Shown here: positions 1 to 9,682 of the stretch, piece after piece
Position numbering within the stretch: position 1 is the stretch's first letter
How the letters are laid out: each line of letters opens with the position of its first letter
Assembly: GCA_965230195.1 (NCBI GenBank)
Contig: OZ245997.1
Span: 6,572,001-6,636,000 of the forward strand
DNA: 64,000 nucleotides
Source of the DNA: Putridiphycobacter sp965230195
GTDB taxonomy: Bacteria; Bacteroidota; Bacteroidia; Flavobacteriales_D; Crocinitomicaceae
Direction of reading: 5' to 3'
Position numbers and translations under genes: made by a program
Notes under the pieces: generated by a model
Told to the model about the DNA's origin: nothing
The model's database searches: none
What the model saw: the letters and a program-made list of their open reading frames with translations, nothing else

Positions 1-80
1 AGTCTGTTCAGGTAAAGTGGATATATGGTTGAAAATATCATATTGGCCACCTTTTCATTTTTTTCTGCTGTAACTTTCAT
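1..80 (-). CDS. DUF2200 family protein, N-terminal part, cut by window edge
   Basis: An ATG at 80 on the minus strand opens a frame that runs 26 codons to the window edge without a stop. After a short polar lead (MKVTAEKNEKV) it reads ANMIFSTIYPLYLNR, which matches the start of the small DUF2200 family as I know it (family form: a hydrophobic-M-x-F-A-S-V-Y-P-x-Y-V-x-K segment followed by EKKGR). The family is about 110-120 residues long, cytoplasmic and of unknown function. The rest of the gene lies outside the window, so only the N-terminus can be judged. The match is by eye over about 15 residues. Confidence 0.6.
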   Translation of the reverse strand, partial: MKVTAEKNEKVANMIFSTIYPLYLNR

Positions 81-138
81 TTTTATTTGATTGGTGCTAA
101 CAGGTAGATAAAATCAGGAAAGAATTGATTTTGGAAAT

Positions 139-477
139 TTATTTTCGAATCAATTGAACATTGCCCTGATATACATCAGTAGACCCGTCAGGCTTAACAC
201 CTTCAACAATTGTAAAATAAACGCCTTCCACGCAAGGTTCACCTGCATGCGTATGGCCGTCCCATGATCCTTTTAATCCATGGAAGCGATATACCAGGCC
301 TCCATGTCGGTTATAAATACTACACGTAATATTTTCATAACCTGTGCTTTTCACTTCAAATACATCATTGACACCATCATTATTAGGTGTAAACACATTT
401 GGGACATCAATACTCTGACTATAACCTGTTGCAAATGAGGCTATACTAACTATTAATATGAGGACTCTGAGTTTCAT
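139..477 (-). CDS. Minimal secreted protein: signal peptide plus CHU_C/T9SS C-terminal domain
   Basis: This 112-residue protein has a signal peptide (residues 1-20, ending GYSQ) followed directly by a gliding-motility-associated C-terminal domain (CHU_C type). The visible hallmarks are VPNVFTPNNDGVNDVF near residue 25, a YNRHGGLVY segment, the GSWDG turn, the GVYF strand and the final GNVQLIRK. In this phylum the domain normally ends proteins of hundreds to thousands of residues and directs them through the type IX secretion system to the cell surface. Here there is no passenger: the sorting domain is essentially the whole mature protein. Start and stop are clean and the domain is complete, so it is unlikely to be a decayed fragment, though it could be the remnant of a larger gene. 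The next gene upstream (S9 peptidase) is 31 bases away on the same strand. Confidence 0.8.
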   Translation of the reverse strand: MKLRVLILIVSIASFATGYSQSIDVPNVFTPNNDGVNDVFEVKSTGYENITCSIYNRHGGLVYRFHGLKGSWDGHTHAGEPCVEGVYFTIVEGVKPDGSTDVYQGNVQLIRK

Positions 478-508
478 TAACTGTCACTAAAGGTATGAAA
501 AATATATT

Positions 509-3313
509 CTATTCGGTTATATTTAGTTCTAAATTTGCCGGATCCCCTTTGTCAATTGCCGGTACGCCTTCTTTCATCCATACCGGAATGGGTTCATCTT
601 TCAGATAGTAATCAAAGAACTGACGCATTCTGATACTTAAATCCTCTTTATTGGCCTTTTGTCTCAGGTTATGGTCATCACCGGTATAGTTTAACATCCA
701 CACCGGTTTATCTAAACGTCTCAGCCCCACAAACATTTCAATGCCCTGATACCATGGTACAGAACCATCAGCATCATTATGCATAATTAATAATGGGGTA
801 TTAACTTTAGGCAATCCGAATATTGGAGAATTTTCGATATATAGCTCCGGACAGTCCCATATGGTACACCCAATTCTGCTTTGTGTTCTTTCATACTGAA
901 ACATTCTGCTGAGTCCGCTGTTCCATCTTATTCCGCCGTAGGCAGAAAACATATTACTGACAGGAGCTCCAGCCATTCCACATGCATACTTATTGGTCAT
1001 TGTAATCAATTGAGCAGTTTGATACCCTCCCCAGCTTTGTCCTTGTAATCCCAGCTTGTTAGTGTCTATCCAGTTATACTTATTGGTCAGATAATCAGTT
1101 CCACTCACTATACAATCGTAAGCAGATTGAGCGGGATGACCGGGTGTATACAAAATATTAGGAATAAAAACAATGTACCCGTTACTGGCATATTCAGTTG
1201 GGTAGACAATTGAAGCGGTTGGTTTTGGGATGTAATGAGAATGGATTCTGTCATCATATTTTTCATAAAAATAAACGATCATAGGGTATGACTTTGTACT
1301 GTCAAAATTTTCGGGTTTATAGAGTAGCCCTTCCATTTCAAGTCCCTTATAAGTTTTCCAGTGAACCAGATCCACGGTTGCCCAATTGTAGTCTTTTTGT
1401 TGAGGATTGGTATAAGATAATTGTTGAACTTTGGTAAAATCAGGATCTGTAACATAGAGCTCAGGATAATTTGATAAGTTCATTTTTCTGAACATTAATT
1501 TGTCCGATTTTTTTGCCTTTTCAATATAGTAAAAACTATGTCCACCCTTTAAATATTGCTTGGAATCAATCTTAGTAAGAGTAGTGATAAATTCAGATTT
1601 GGTTTCTTTTTCAATACCGATCAGTGCAGTATTTTCAAGATCAATATAAGCCGAATCATGCTCAAAATTGTACAAGTCGTAGTAGACTTGATGGGTTAAC
1701 CCTTTTTCTTTTGAAAGGCATTCCGGCGGTGTGATATTAACCGGATCAACTAACCACAAATCGAACTCACTGGAAATAATTACTTTTTCCTGATTATCTT
1801 GTTTTACCCAACCAATTACACCAAGTGGATAAGGGTTATAAGGGCTGCCGTTATTGTCAGAGTAGAATTTATGATTACTGATCTGTCCGGTTAAGTTGAT
1901 TTTTTCTTTGGTACCTGTTGCCATTCCTAACCATGTGGAGTCGTTTCCATTATACCAAACTAAGAATTCACCTGATGGAGAAAGGCTCGGAGTATAACCC
2001 TGATCACTAATGACCATTTCCTTTTCCCCTGTTTTAAGATTGATGATACCGTAGTTGGATACCCACGGGAATTCCCATGAGTACGATCTTTTTTGTTTTT
2101 CGTTATTGGATATCAGTGCATATTCAGACTTTGACTTCCTGTTGATTCTTACCCTTTCAAAGCTATTGTTTTCAAGGTGTACTAAAGATTGATTACCGGG
2201 GTAGAATGCAGTTAAAAATTGTTCTTTTTCATCATATTTAAGGTTACTCAATTGCTGAGGTTGCAATCGCTTATCAGTCCACGACCAAATATCAACATTC
2301 GCTTTTTCCGATTTCAGAAGTGTATCTTCAGGTTCTTGCTCTACTTTTTTATTGGTTCCAAAATAAATTGCTTCACCATCATATGAAAAATAGGGCGCTC
2401 CGAATTCCGAAACGGACCAGCCTTCTTTAAGTCCTTTGGTAAGTGTATCAACAACTATATCGGCATGGGGTTTACCGGGAGACCAATATGCTAAGCTATA
2501 GGTTTTGTTCTCGTTAGTGTCTGAAGAAGTCAGGAATACAAGTTGTGCTTTTTGATCGTCAAATCGGGCTGATTTAATGGATAATTGCTGATTGAGTAGT
2601 TGTATATGTTTTTGTTGATCAAAATCATAGATCCAAGCACTCAGCGTATCGGTTTCACCTTTTTCGCTGGTAGTATAAGTCAGGTATTTTCCAGATTTAT
2701 TAAATTGATAATCTGTAACCTGATGAATAGTTTCTGTTTTCCCTGAAACAGGATTTAGTAAAGTTAAGGTATGTCCGGTGGTTTCAACTCTGTCACAGCC
2801 ACGCCTTTTCTTAAAAATTTGCCAAAACTTATATTTCGGACATTCTGCCCTCAGGTCTTCAGTACTTAAATATGCTAACCAGTTGCCTTCGTGAGCCAGT
2901 TGGTACGATTTTACATTTGGTATTTTTAAAATTGAATCTTTTTCAAACCAGATGATACCAAGACTATCTTTTGGAAATTTATCGCGTTTTGTTTTTGCCA
3001 GTTTCAGATTTCTAATGGTGTCATAACCTGGTTTAATAATGAAGGTAGCAAACAAATCTTCATAATGAAGCTTCGCTTTCGTTCCTTTTAAAATGGAATC
3101 TTTAAACTCGTTTTCCGTGGAAAGGAAGTATAGATACCCATCCCCCTTACCAGGCTTTATTTGATAACTAACAAATTTTCCGGAAGGTGTCCAGGTTTCA
3201 TTGGATAAGGTTTTCCAGGAATCATATGCATCATTATTTATGATTTTTTTTTCTTGCTGGGCCATGACAGTACCAAGGCAACACAGGGACACTATTAAAA
3301 ACAAAAATCTCAT
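509..3313 (-). CDS. Secreted S9 family peptidase (prolyl oligopeptidase/DPP type), 934 aa
   Basis: The protein starts with a signal peptide (MRFLFLIVSLCCLGTVMAQ), so it acts in the periplasm or beyond. The N-terminal two thirds are the strand-rich propeller part typical of S9 peptidases; the C-terminal third is an alpha/beta hydrolase. The catalytic triad can be read: Ser760 in GQSWGG, Asp849 in HNDADGSVPW and His881 in GDDHNL. The family removes dipeptides or cleaves oligopeptides after proline or other small residues; the exact specificity cannot be told. At 934 residues it is longer than DPP IV-like enzymes (about 700-750), mostly because of a longer propeller region. A second, shorter S9 peptidase lies at 48410. 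Confidence 0.9.
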   Translation of the reverse strand: MRFLFLIVSLCCLGTVMAQQEKKIINNDAYDSWKTLSNETWTPSGKFVSYQIKPGKGDGYLYFLSTENEFKDSILKGTKAKLHYEDLFATFIIKPGYDTIRNLKLAKTKRDKFPKDSLGIIWFEKDSILKIPNVKSYQLAHEGNWLAYLSTEDLRAECPKYKFWQIFKKRRGCDRVETTGHTLTLLNPVSGKTETIHQVTDYQFNKSGKYLTYTTSEKGETDTLSAWIYDFDQQKHIQLLNQQLSIKSARFDDQKAQLVFLTSSDTNENKTYSLAYWSPGKPHADIVVDTLTKGLKEGWSVSEFGAPYFSYDGEAIYFGTNKKVEQEPEDTLLKSEKANVDIWSWTDKRLQPQQLSNLKYDEKEQFLTAFYPGNQSLVHLENNSFERVRINRKSKSEYALISNNEKQKRSYSWEFPWVSNYGIINLKTGEKEMVISDQGYTPSLSPSGEFLVWYNGNDSTWLGMATGTKEKINLTGQISNHKFYSDNNGSPYNPYPLGVIGWVKQDNQEKVIISSEFDLWLVDPVNITPPECLSKEKGLTHQVYYDLYNFEHDSAYIDLENTALIGIEKETKSEFITTLTKIDSKQYLKGGHSFYYIEKAKKSDKLMFRKMNLSNYPELYVTDPDFTKVQQLSYTNPQQKDYNWATVDLVHWKTYKGLEMEGLLYKPENFDSTKSYPMIVYFYEKYDDRIHSHYIPKPTASIVYPTEYASNGYIVFIPNILYTPGHPAQSAYDCIVSGTDYLTNKYNWIDTNKLGLQGQSWGGYQTAQLITMTNKYACGMAGAPVSNMFSAYGGIRWNSGLSRMFQYERTQSRIGCTIWDCPELYIENSPIFGLPKVNTPLLIMHNDADGSVPWYQGIEMFVGLRRLDKPVWMLNYTGDDHNLRQKANKEDLSIRMRQFFDYYLKDEPIPVWMKEGVPAIDKGDPANLELNITE

Positions 3314-3337
3314 ACTAAATAAGTTTTTTTGATATTA

Positions 3338-3688
3338 TTATTCCTCAAGTTTAACAATCTGAATTTGATCGTCAAAATAAGGTTTGAAAGCCATATCGTA
3401 AATCATTTTGTATGATTCTCCGCTGGGACTTTTATAGATATGGGTATGGTATTTTTCATTAAAACCATAGGCTCTTATAATTTCCTTCGAGATAGGGGAG
3501 CTACGGTAAATTTCAAATAGCTTCTGGAGTGTAGTCCAATTTTTATGGAGTACTTTATTAATAGTCTTAACCTGAATTTCTTTAGTTTTATTCTCCTGGT
3601 TGTGAAATGCGTTTTTGCATTTTGAACTACAGAATTTTTGGTTAGATCTTCCTTCAAATTCTTTTTCGCAGAAATAACAAGTTCTCAT
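3338..3688 (-). CDS. Small protein with N-terminal CxxC...CxxxC zinc finger
   Basis: A 116-residue protein whose first 30 residues hold four cysteines in the order CYFC ... FCSSKC, a treble-clef or zinc-ribbon pattern also seen in other small Bacteroidota proteins (FCSxxCKNAFHN). The remainder is charged and helical, with no membrane segment or signal peptide. A zinc-dependent nucleic acid or protein contact is likely by analogy, but I cannot name a function. It lies between truB and the S9 peptidase on the same strand, 75 bases after truB. Confidence 0.75.
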   Translation of the reverse strand: MRTCYFCEKEFEGRSNQKFCSSKCKNAFHNQENKTKEIQVKTINKVLHKNWTTLQKLFEIYRSSPISKEIIRAYGFNEKYHTHIYKSPSGESYKMIYDMAFKPYFDDQIQIVKLEE

Positions 3689-3763
3689 AAGTTTATAAAC
3701 GGTTTAAAACGTAATATAAACAAATATATAAACTTATTTAAATTGAGGTCGCCTATTTTTTGT

Positions 3764-4468
3764 TTATCTTATGATTTCCGCTTTTTCAATTCTATCTAAC
3801 CAGTTATCAACGTTTAAGGCTGAACCAACATTAAAGTCTCCAATGCTTTCTCTTCTCAATGATGACAGATAAGCACCTGAATTCAGTTTTTTACCAAAAT
3901 CGTGCGCAATACTTCTGATATAAGTTCCTTTTGAACATTGAATGTCGAAAAAAACAACTTCGTTTTCAATTTTGGTAATTTCAAAATGATGAATTGTAAT
4001 GTTTTTTGGTTTGAGTTTCACCTCTTCCCCTTTACGAGCCAGATCGTATGCTTTTTTCCCATCTATTTTTTTAGCAGAAAAAATAGGTGGCATTTGATCT
4101 TGCTCTCCCTCCATTGATTTAGCTGTTTCATAAATCAAATCTTCGGTAATGTGATCAGTAGAGTAGGTCTGATCGATTTCACTTTCCATATCGTAAGAGG
4201 GACGTGTCGCGCCTAATGTTATTGAACCGGAATACCTTTTCTCAAGCCCCATAAATGACTCAATCTCTTTTGTTTTTTTTCCGGTACATAAAATGAGTAA
4301 CCCGGTGGCCAGCGGATCAAGTGTGCCGGCGTGGCCTACCTTAATTTTCTTAACGCCTAGTTTATGTCGGATTTTCCACCTTAACTTATTCACCACCTGG
4401 AAAGAGGTCCAATGTAAGGGTTTATCAACCAGAATGATTTCTCCCGATTTAAAGTCGAACTGATCCAT
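3764..4468 (-). CDS. truB: tRNA pseudouridine(55) synthase TruB
   Basis: 234 residues, the usual bacterial TruB core length without the C-terminal PUA domain that longer members carry. The enzyme converts U55 of the tRNA T-loop to pseudouridine in the cytoplasm. The catalytic Asp51 sits in the canonical GHAGTLDPLATGLL motif. The N-terminal block (ILVDKPLHWTSFQVV) and the later KGTYIRSIAHDFG block are also family signatures. The ATG lies 1 base after the uppP stop, so the two genes are probably translated from one message in the ftsX-DUF3098-uppP-truB block. Confidence 0.97.
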   Translation of the reverse strand: MDQFDFKSGEIILVDKPLHWTSFQVVNKLRWKIRHKLGVKKIKVGHAGTLDPLATGLLILCTGKKTKEIESFMGLEKRYSGSITLGATRPSYDMESEIDQTYSTDHITEDLIYETAKSMEGEQDQMPPIFSAKKIDGKKAYDLARKGEEVKLKPKNITIHHFEITKIENEVVFFDIQCSKGTYIRSIAHDFGKKLNSGAYLSSLRRESIGDFNVGSALNVDNWLDRIEKAEIIR

Positions 4469-4469
4469 A

Positions 4470-5264
4470 TTAGTTAAATAACGAATAACCTATGGCTACA
4501 AGGCCAACAATAAAACAGTAAATTGAGAAGTAAGATAACTTGGAATTTTTTACCAGTTTAATCATCCATGTACAGGCCAGTAAGCCTGTAATAAAAGCAA
4601 AAATAAAACCAATAGTTAATGTCATGGCTGGAATAGAGCTTTGCATAAATTCATCACTCATGGCATCTTTTGCTATTTTTCCAAATATTAAGGGTACCAC
4701 CATCAAAAATGAAAACCGGGCTGCTTTTTCCCTGTCCACACCTAATAAAACGGAAGTAGATATTGTTGCTCCTGATCTTGATATACCCGGTAAAATGGCA
4801 ACCGCCTGAGATATTCCAATGATTATAGCATTGGTAAATGAAACACCTTTATTGGTGTTTTTTGCGCGATCCGCCAGGAATAAAAGTCCACCTGTTAGCA
4901 AGAGCATACATCCCACAAATAATATTTCTCCTCCAAAAAAGGCTTCGATTTCATCATTAAAAAGCACACCAACCATGGCAGCCGGTATCATTGATAAAAT
5001 AATTTTAATGGAAAATTGAAATTCTTCATTCCATTTAAATTGTAGTAATCCTTTGAAGATTTGAGCTAATTCTTTTCGAAAAACAACTACTGTACTTAAG
5101 GCTGTTGCAAAGTGAAGTACAACAGTCATTAACATACTTTCCTGCGGCATTGAATCGCCACCCATAATAAATTTAGCCAATTCAAGGTGGCCACTACTGC
5201 TGACAGGAAGAAATTCGGTTAATCCCTGGATAATTCCAAGAATTATAGCCTCAATAACTGACAT
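4470..5264 (-). CDS. uppP: Undecaprenyl-diphosphatase UppP (BacA)
   Basis: A 264-residue multi-spanning membrane protein that dephosphorylates undecaprenyl diphosphate, recycling the lipid carrier for peptidoglycan and other surface polymers. Both family motifs are present: the N-terminal QGLTEFLPVSSSGH (Glu17, Ser22-24, His26) and the second half PGISRSGAT. Length is as usual. Loss or excess of this enzyme changes bacitracin sensitivity in known bacteria. It lies between DUF3098 (9 bases) and truB (1 base), an arrangement common in Bacteroidota. Confidence 0.97.
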   Translation of the reverse strand: MSVIEAIILGIIQGLTEFLPVSSSGHLELAKFIMGGDSMPQESMLMTVVLHFATALSTVVVFRKELAQIFKGLLQFKWNEEFQFSIKIILSMIPAAMVGVLFNDEIEAFFGGEILFVGCMLLLTGGLLFLADRAKNTNKGVSFTNAIIIGISQAVAILPGISRSGATISTSVLLGVDREKAARFSFLMVVPLIFGKIAKDAMSDEFMQSSIPAMTLTIGFIFAFITGLLACTWMIKLVKNSKLSYFSIYCFIVGLVAIGYSLFN

Positions 5265-5273
5265 AGTGCTGGC

Positions 5274-5504
5274 TTATGATTTTCTTTTTTTCATAATACC
5301 ATAGGCTACAAGAGCGTATCCGGCAATAACAAGGAAAGGTGCCAACGTAATTCTTATCGGACTAAAAAGTTCGTCTTCATTAAAAACATTTGGGTCATCA
5401 GAACCACCACCCATCATTAACAAAAATCCTAGTAATGATATTCCAAACCCAATCAGAATAAACAGTTTATTGTCCTTACCAAATACAAAATTATCTTTAC
5501 TCAT
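5274..5504 (-). CDS. DUF3098 family small membrane protein
   Basis: A 76-residue protein with two hydrophobic helices (about residues 13-31 and 51-70) joined by an acidic loop (GGGSDDPNVFNEDELFSPIR). This pattern, and the position between ftsX and uppP, match the Bacteroidota family DUF3098. Function is unknown; the repeated association with ftsX suggests a role near the divisome or the cell envelope, which is inference. It begins 16 bases after the ftsX stop. Confidence 0.88.
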   Translation of the reverse strand: MSKDNFVFGKDNKLFILIGFGISLLGFLLMMGGGSDDPNVFNEDELFSPIRITLAPFLVIAGYALVAYGIMKKRKS

Positions 5505-5520
5505 AATAATTATTAAAGCT

Positions 5521-6402
5521 TTAACCGTATAAATTATCCAACTTTAATCGCAGGTATTTTCTGAGCGATATACTGGTTGAAATTACAGTAATTAATATTC
5601 CAAATAATATAATTCCACCTAAAACCATAAAAAACAGGTTAATGTCTGTCATGTATATAATATTAGGCAGAAATTGTTCTACTAAAATTAAAAATCCAAA
5701 TATCAGAGCACCGGCAATAAATCCTGAAAACAAGCCTTGCCATATGGCTTTCCATATAAAAGGTCTTCGAATAAATCCTGGTGTAGCCCCAACCAATTGC
5801 ATGGTTTTAATGGTAAATCGGCGGGAGTGTAATGCTAACCTCACCGTATTGTTAATTAATGCAATAGCTACGATTAATAATAATAGGCCAACTAACAGAA
5901 TGAAATAAACGAATTTTTTCATACCGGCATTAATATCATTAAATGCCTCTTCACGGTACGACACTTCATTGATTTTACCATTGTATTTCTGCATGAGTTG
6001 AGCCTCAATTTTGCGCATACTGTCCAAAACAATATATTCCTTTTTAAGATTCAGGATAATGGACTGGTCAAGTGGGTTTTCGTTACCAATAACACTTAGA
6101 GCAGAATCTCCCACCATATTTTTGGTAATTTCCCAGGCTTCATCAGCCGATCTGTAAAAAGCCTTTTGAGCATATGGTTGAACCGCTATCTCCCTTTCAA
6201 ATTGTTTAAGTTCAATTTCGTTGACTGTATTATTAAAGAACAAGTCAACTTCAAGCTCTTCTATTTTTTGATCTTTTAAGGCGTTTATGCCAAGCGCAAT
6301 CCAGGCGGCAATTCCTAAAACGGACAGCACCAAAACAATACCAATTATGGTCGAAGCATACGCTGTTCGTATTCCACTTTTATTTGATTGACCTGATCCC
6401 AT
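5521..6402 (-). CDS. ftsX: Cell division protein FtsX (permease subunit of FtsEX)
   Basis: 293 residues with the FtsX layout: one N-terminal transmembrane helix (about 16-40), a periplasmic domain of about 125 residues, then three helices (about 165-185, 215-240, 255-280). FtsX with the ATPase FtsE controls peptidoglycan hydrolases at the septum. The segment around HSRRFTIKTMQLVGATPGFIRRPF is a strong family signature, the cytoplasmic loop that contacts FtsE. No ftsE is in the window, as is usual in Bacteroidota where ftsE and ftsX are often apart. It heads the ftsX-DUF3098-uppP-truB block. Confidence 0.95.
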   Translation of the reverse strand: MGSGQSNKSGIRTAYASTIIGIVLVLSVLGIAAWIALGINALKDQKIEELEVDLFFNNTVNEIELKQFEREIAVQPYAQKAFYRSADEAWEITKNMVGDSALSVIGNENPLDQSIILNLKKEYIVLDSMRKIEAQLMQKYNGKINEVSYREEAFNDINAGMKKFVYFILLVGLLLLIVAIALINNTVRLALHSRRFTIKTMQLVGATPGFIRRPFIWKAIWQGLFSGFIAGALIFGFLILVEQFLPNIIYMTDINLFFMVLGGIILFGILITVISTSISLRKYLRLKLDNLYG

Positions 6403-6502
6403 TTTACTGCGCTAAAATAGAAATAAAAACCGGGTTTACATTTAATGGGTAAGCATTAAGTGCAACTATTTAAGGTTTTTTATTGATTTCAGCACATGCA
6501 AA

Positions 6503-7303
6503 TTATTGAACAATAATTGTTGTGGTATCCATTAAATAGGCACCAAAATAACCAAGAGCATCTCCTGACATATTTGAAATCGGGTTGGCCGGAGAGGCAG
6601 CAAAAGGACCGGTACTCGTATTGTTAACTAATGAATAATAATAGTCGTAGTTAGCATTATCCATAGTGAATAGCTCAATATTAACCACATCACCCGAATC
6701 TAATATAGTGGCAAAGAAGATACCCTCATATGGTTGCCCATTTCCAAGTAAGTCATTACCGAAGTAGTAAGTCTCATCTCTTTCACCATTCACTGTTAAT
6801 ATAAACCTGTAGTTGTCTCCGGTCGAAATCGGGTCATCAAACTGGTAGCCTATAAATCTTGTTGTATCATTAGGGTTTTGTGAAAATGTAGAGCCTTTGA
6901 TGGTTTCAACAAGGTTAAGCTGAGGGACAAAACTGGAAGAACTTTGCGCAGTTATTTCCTGTCCTTCGGCAACCACCTTTAGTGTATAATCCTGATTTTC
7001 CTCTACTTTAAAACCTGGAAGAATGTATTTACCGGCTTCACCAGAATCCTCAGTAAACGTATAAACCGTACCATTCTTGTTAGTAATGGTCACATCTGCA
7101 TCTGATATTTTGTCAAAGGTGTTTTGGGTATAAACATTACTTGTTTTAGACAATTTAATATAATTTCTGCCTTCAATGTTCGAAGTAAATGCTTCAACCA
7201 CAATTTTTCGGTCGGCATCATTAAGTTCTACATCAATTACTTTTTCACATGACATGAATATAGTAGCGATAAGAAGGATTGAAAGTGTTTTTAAAGTCTT
7301 CAT
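6503..7303 (-). CDS. DUF4249 family lipoprotein
   Basis: A 266-residue lipoprotein: the lipobox FMSC gives an acylated Cys at about residue 19, followed by EKVIDVELNDADRKIVVEAF, the hallmark opening of DUF4249. The rest is beta-rich with an Ig-like fold likely in the first half. The family is found almost always beside a TonB-dependent receptor and is thought to be the outer-leaflet partner of that receptor, in the manner of SusD for SusC. Here the receptor stop lies 2 bases before this ATG, so the two are translationally linked. The substrate is unknown. Confidence 0.9.
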   Translation of the reverse strand: MKTLKTLSILLIATIFMSCEKVIDVELNDADRKIVVEAFTSNIEGRNYIKLSKTSNVYTQNTFDKISDADVTITNKNGTVYTFTEDSGEAGKYILPGFKVEENQDYTLKVVAEGQEITAQSSSSFVPQLNLVETIKGSTFSQNPNDTTRFIGYQFDDPISTGDNYRFILTVNGERDETYYFGNDLLGNGQPYEGIFFATILDSGDVVNIELFTMDNANYDYYYSLVNNTSTGPFAASPANPISNMSGDALGYFGAYLMDTTTIIVQ

Positions 7304-7305
7304 AA

Positions 7306-9663
7306 TTAAAATTTGAAATTATAACTTACTGAAGGAATGATTTTGAACAAGGCCAACCGGACTGCTTCAGTTTCACCGGTATCCTCATTTTCTCTAAAAG
7401 TAATGGAGTAGGCATTTTCACGCCCATATGCATTATATACTGAAAAATTCCAGCTTGATTTGAATCGTCTTTTTACTTCAGTTTCTTTACCGGTTTCAGC
7501 ATCAACAATAATTTTTGTACTCTTATTATTTAGCGTTAAACCAAGGTCCAGTCTGTGATAATCCGGCATTCTGTATCCGTTACGTTCTGTATAATAGTTT
7601 ACAATCTGGCCGTCAACTTCATACTTCCCACTTGGGAATGTTACAGCATTTCCGGTGTAGTAAACCCAGGCAGCTGAAAATGTTAAACGCTCATTTAAGG
7701 TATAAACACCTACAACGGAAACATCATGTGTTCTGTCCTGTTTAGCTGAAAACCATTCTCCGTTATTAATGCCGTCAATTTTATTTTCGGTCTTAGAGAT
7801 GGTATAACTGACCCAACCGGTAAACTGTCCTCTTCTTTTCTTTAAAAGGAGTTCTAATCCATAGGCTCTTCCAATACCGAACAATAATTCACCTTCCACC
7901 AGAGGGTTCAAAGTAATTTCTGCCCCATCTCTGTAGTCGATTGTATTTTGAAGTCCTTTGTAATAAGCCTCAGCAGAAAATTCAATTGTATTTTTCATGA
8001 AGTTACGGAAGTAACCAATTGAGTATTGATTAGCAATTTGAGGTTTAATTGTGTTACTGGATGGTAACCAGATATCAGTCGGTGTTGAACTTGTTGAATT
8101 TGAAATCAAATGCAAGAACTGATACGTTCGTGAATACCCACCTTTTAATGAACTGCTTTCATTTAATACAACGTTAAAACCAAGTCTTGGTGAAAGCCCG
8201 TGATACGATACAACAGGTTCGTTGGTATTGTAAAAAGTAGTGTCGGTAGTGTTTCCTTCTTCGTCAAATGAGAATATTTCACCTGGTCCGATTTGAGTAA
8301 AATTAGAATAACGTAAACCATAAGTCAGTGCAATACGATTATTTAATTTTTGATCGTTGGAAATATATGCTGCAGATTCAACCGAGTGTTTAACGCCAAT
8401 ATCATCAATTGAAAATCCTAAACCTTCACCTATTTCAATGTCTCCCGGTCTGAATGTGTGGTGGATAACATTAGCTCCAAATTTCAATGTATTATTGGAG
8501 TTTAGGTAGTAGGAAAAGTCTTTTTTAATATTGAAGTCCTGAATTTCAGATCCGATTTCAAAGGTATCGTCGCCAACACCAAAGCCTATTTTATAGTTGT
8601 ACTTACTATAGATAAATGTTGCGTTTCCGAATAGCTTACTACTATAAATATGGTTCCATCTGGCAGTTGAGGTAACATTCCCCCAATCGAACTGGAATTG
8701 TTCTCCAAATCCGAAGTTATCTCTACCCAGGTAGCCTGAAATAAATATCCTGTCTTTTTCGCCAATCCTGTAATTTGCTTTAGCATTCAGATCGTAGAAA
8801 TAAAGTGAAGAGGCATTGAGGTTTTCATTGCTTGAGAATCGCAGGAACTGATCTACATAAGTTCGCCTTCCCGATACAATAAAAGAACCTTTATCTTTTA
8901 CAATTGGTCCCTCAACAGTTAACCGGCTGGAAATAACACCAATTCCCCCACTGGCGGAAAATTGTTTGGAGTTCCCTTCTTTCATTTTAATATCCATAAC
9001 AGAGGATAATCTTCCTCCAAATTCAGCAGGAGCTGCGCCTTTGTAGAGTTTAACATCTTTCAGGGCGTCTGAATTAAAAACTGAGAAAAAACCAAGTAGG
9101 TGAGAGGCATTATAAACAGGCGCTTCATCCAAAAGAATCAAATTCTGATCAGCACCACCACCTCTGACATAAAACCCTGAATTACCTTCTCCTGCAGATT
9201 TGACACCTGGTAAAAGTTGCATGGTTTTCATGATGTCTTTCTCTCCAAAAAGTACCGGAATCGTTTCTACATCTTTTACACTGATTTTTTCCACTCCCAT
9301 TTCAGTGGTTTTTAGGTTTTCACCTAATTTTTCTCCTGTAACCTCTACTTGTTTTAGCATTTCAGCTTCAGGAACCAACTCAACACTTTTTTTTATGTCT
9401 TCGGTTAGGTCAACCTTAAAACTTTGAATGCCATAACCAATAAACTGGTATTCGAATGTATATGTTCCTTTGGGAAGCGTTAGGGAATAGAAACCATATA
9501 CGTTTGATATGGCTCCTTTACCTTCAATTTCTTTTACCATTACCCGTGCACCGATAATATCTTCTCCTGAAGAGTTATCTTTAATATTACCGCTAATAGT
9601 AAAATTTTGACCGAATAATGTAAAATTGAGGATTAAAAGAGGAATTAAGACTAATTTTCTCAT
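7306..9663 (-). CDS. TonB-dependent outer-membrane receptor with carboxypeptidase-regulatory-like N-domain
   Basis: 785 residues: signal peptide (1-18), a carboxypeptidase-regulatory-like domain (about 20-105; ISGNIKDNSSGEDIIGARV), a TonB plug (about 115-230; GNSGFYVRGGGADQNLILLDEAPVY, then AAPAEFGGRLSSVMDI), and a 22-strand-type barrel ending in the phenylalanine-terminated strand SVSYNFKF. It imports an unknown ligand using energy from TonB-ExbBD. Coupling to the DUF4249 gene 2 bases downstream suggests a two-part uptake system. A -7 element (TAAATTTG) lies 20 bases upstream of the ATG. Confidence 0.93.
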   Translation of the reverse strand: MRKLVLIPLLILNFTLFGQNFTISGNIKDNSSGEDIIGARVMVKEIEGKGAISNVYGFYSLTLPKGTYTFEYQFIGYGIQSFKVDLTEDIKKSVELVPEAEMLKQVEVTGEKLGENLKTTEMGVEKISVKDVETIPVLFGEKDIMKTMQLLPGVKSAGEGNSGFYVRGGGADQNLILLDEAPVYNASHLLGFFSVFNSDALKDVKLYKGAAPAEFGGRLSSVMDIKMKEGNSKQFSASGGIGVISSRLTVEGPIVKDKGSFIVSGRRTYVDQFLRFSSNENLNASSLYFYDLNAKANYRIGEKDRIFISGYLGRDNFGFGEQFQFDWGNVTSTARWNHIYSSKLFGNATFIYSKYNYKIGFGVGDDTFEIGSEIQDFNIKKDFSYYLNSNNTLKFGANVIHHTFRPGDIEIGEGLGFSIDDIGVKHSVESAAYISNDQKLNNRIALTYGLRYSNFTQIGPGEIFSFDEEGNTTDTTFYNTNEPVVSYHGLSPRLGFNVVLNESSSLKGGYSRTYQFLHLISNSTSSTPTDIWLPSSNTIKPQIANQYSIGYFRNFMKNTIEFSAEAYYKGLQNTIDYRDGAEITLNPLVEGELLFGIGRAYGLELLLKKRRGQFTGWVSYTISKTENKIDGINNGEWFSAKQDRTHDVSVVGVYTLNERLTFSAAWVYYTGNAVTFPSGKYEVDGQIVNYYTERNGYRMPDYHRLDLGLTLNNKSTKIIVDAETGKETEVKRRFKSSWNFSVYNAYGRENAYSITFRENEDTGETEAVRLALFKIIPSVSYNFKF

Positions 9664-9682
9664 TTGATTTTAATTTACGGGG

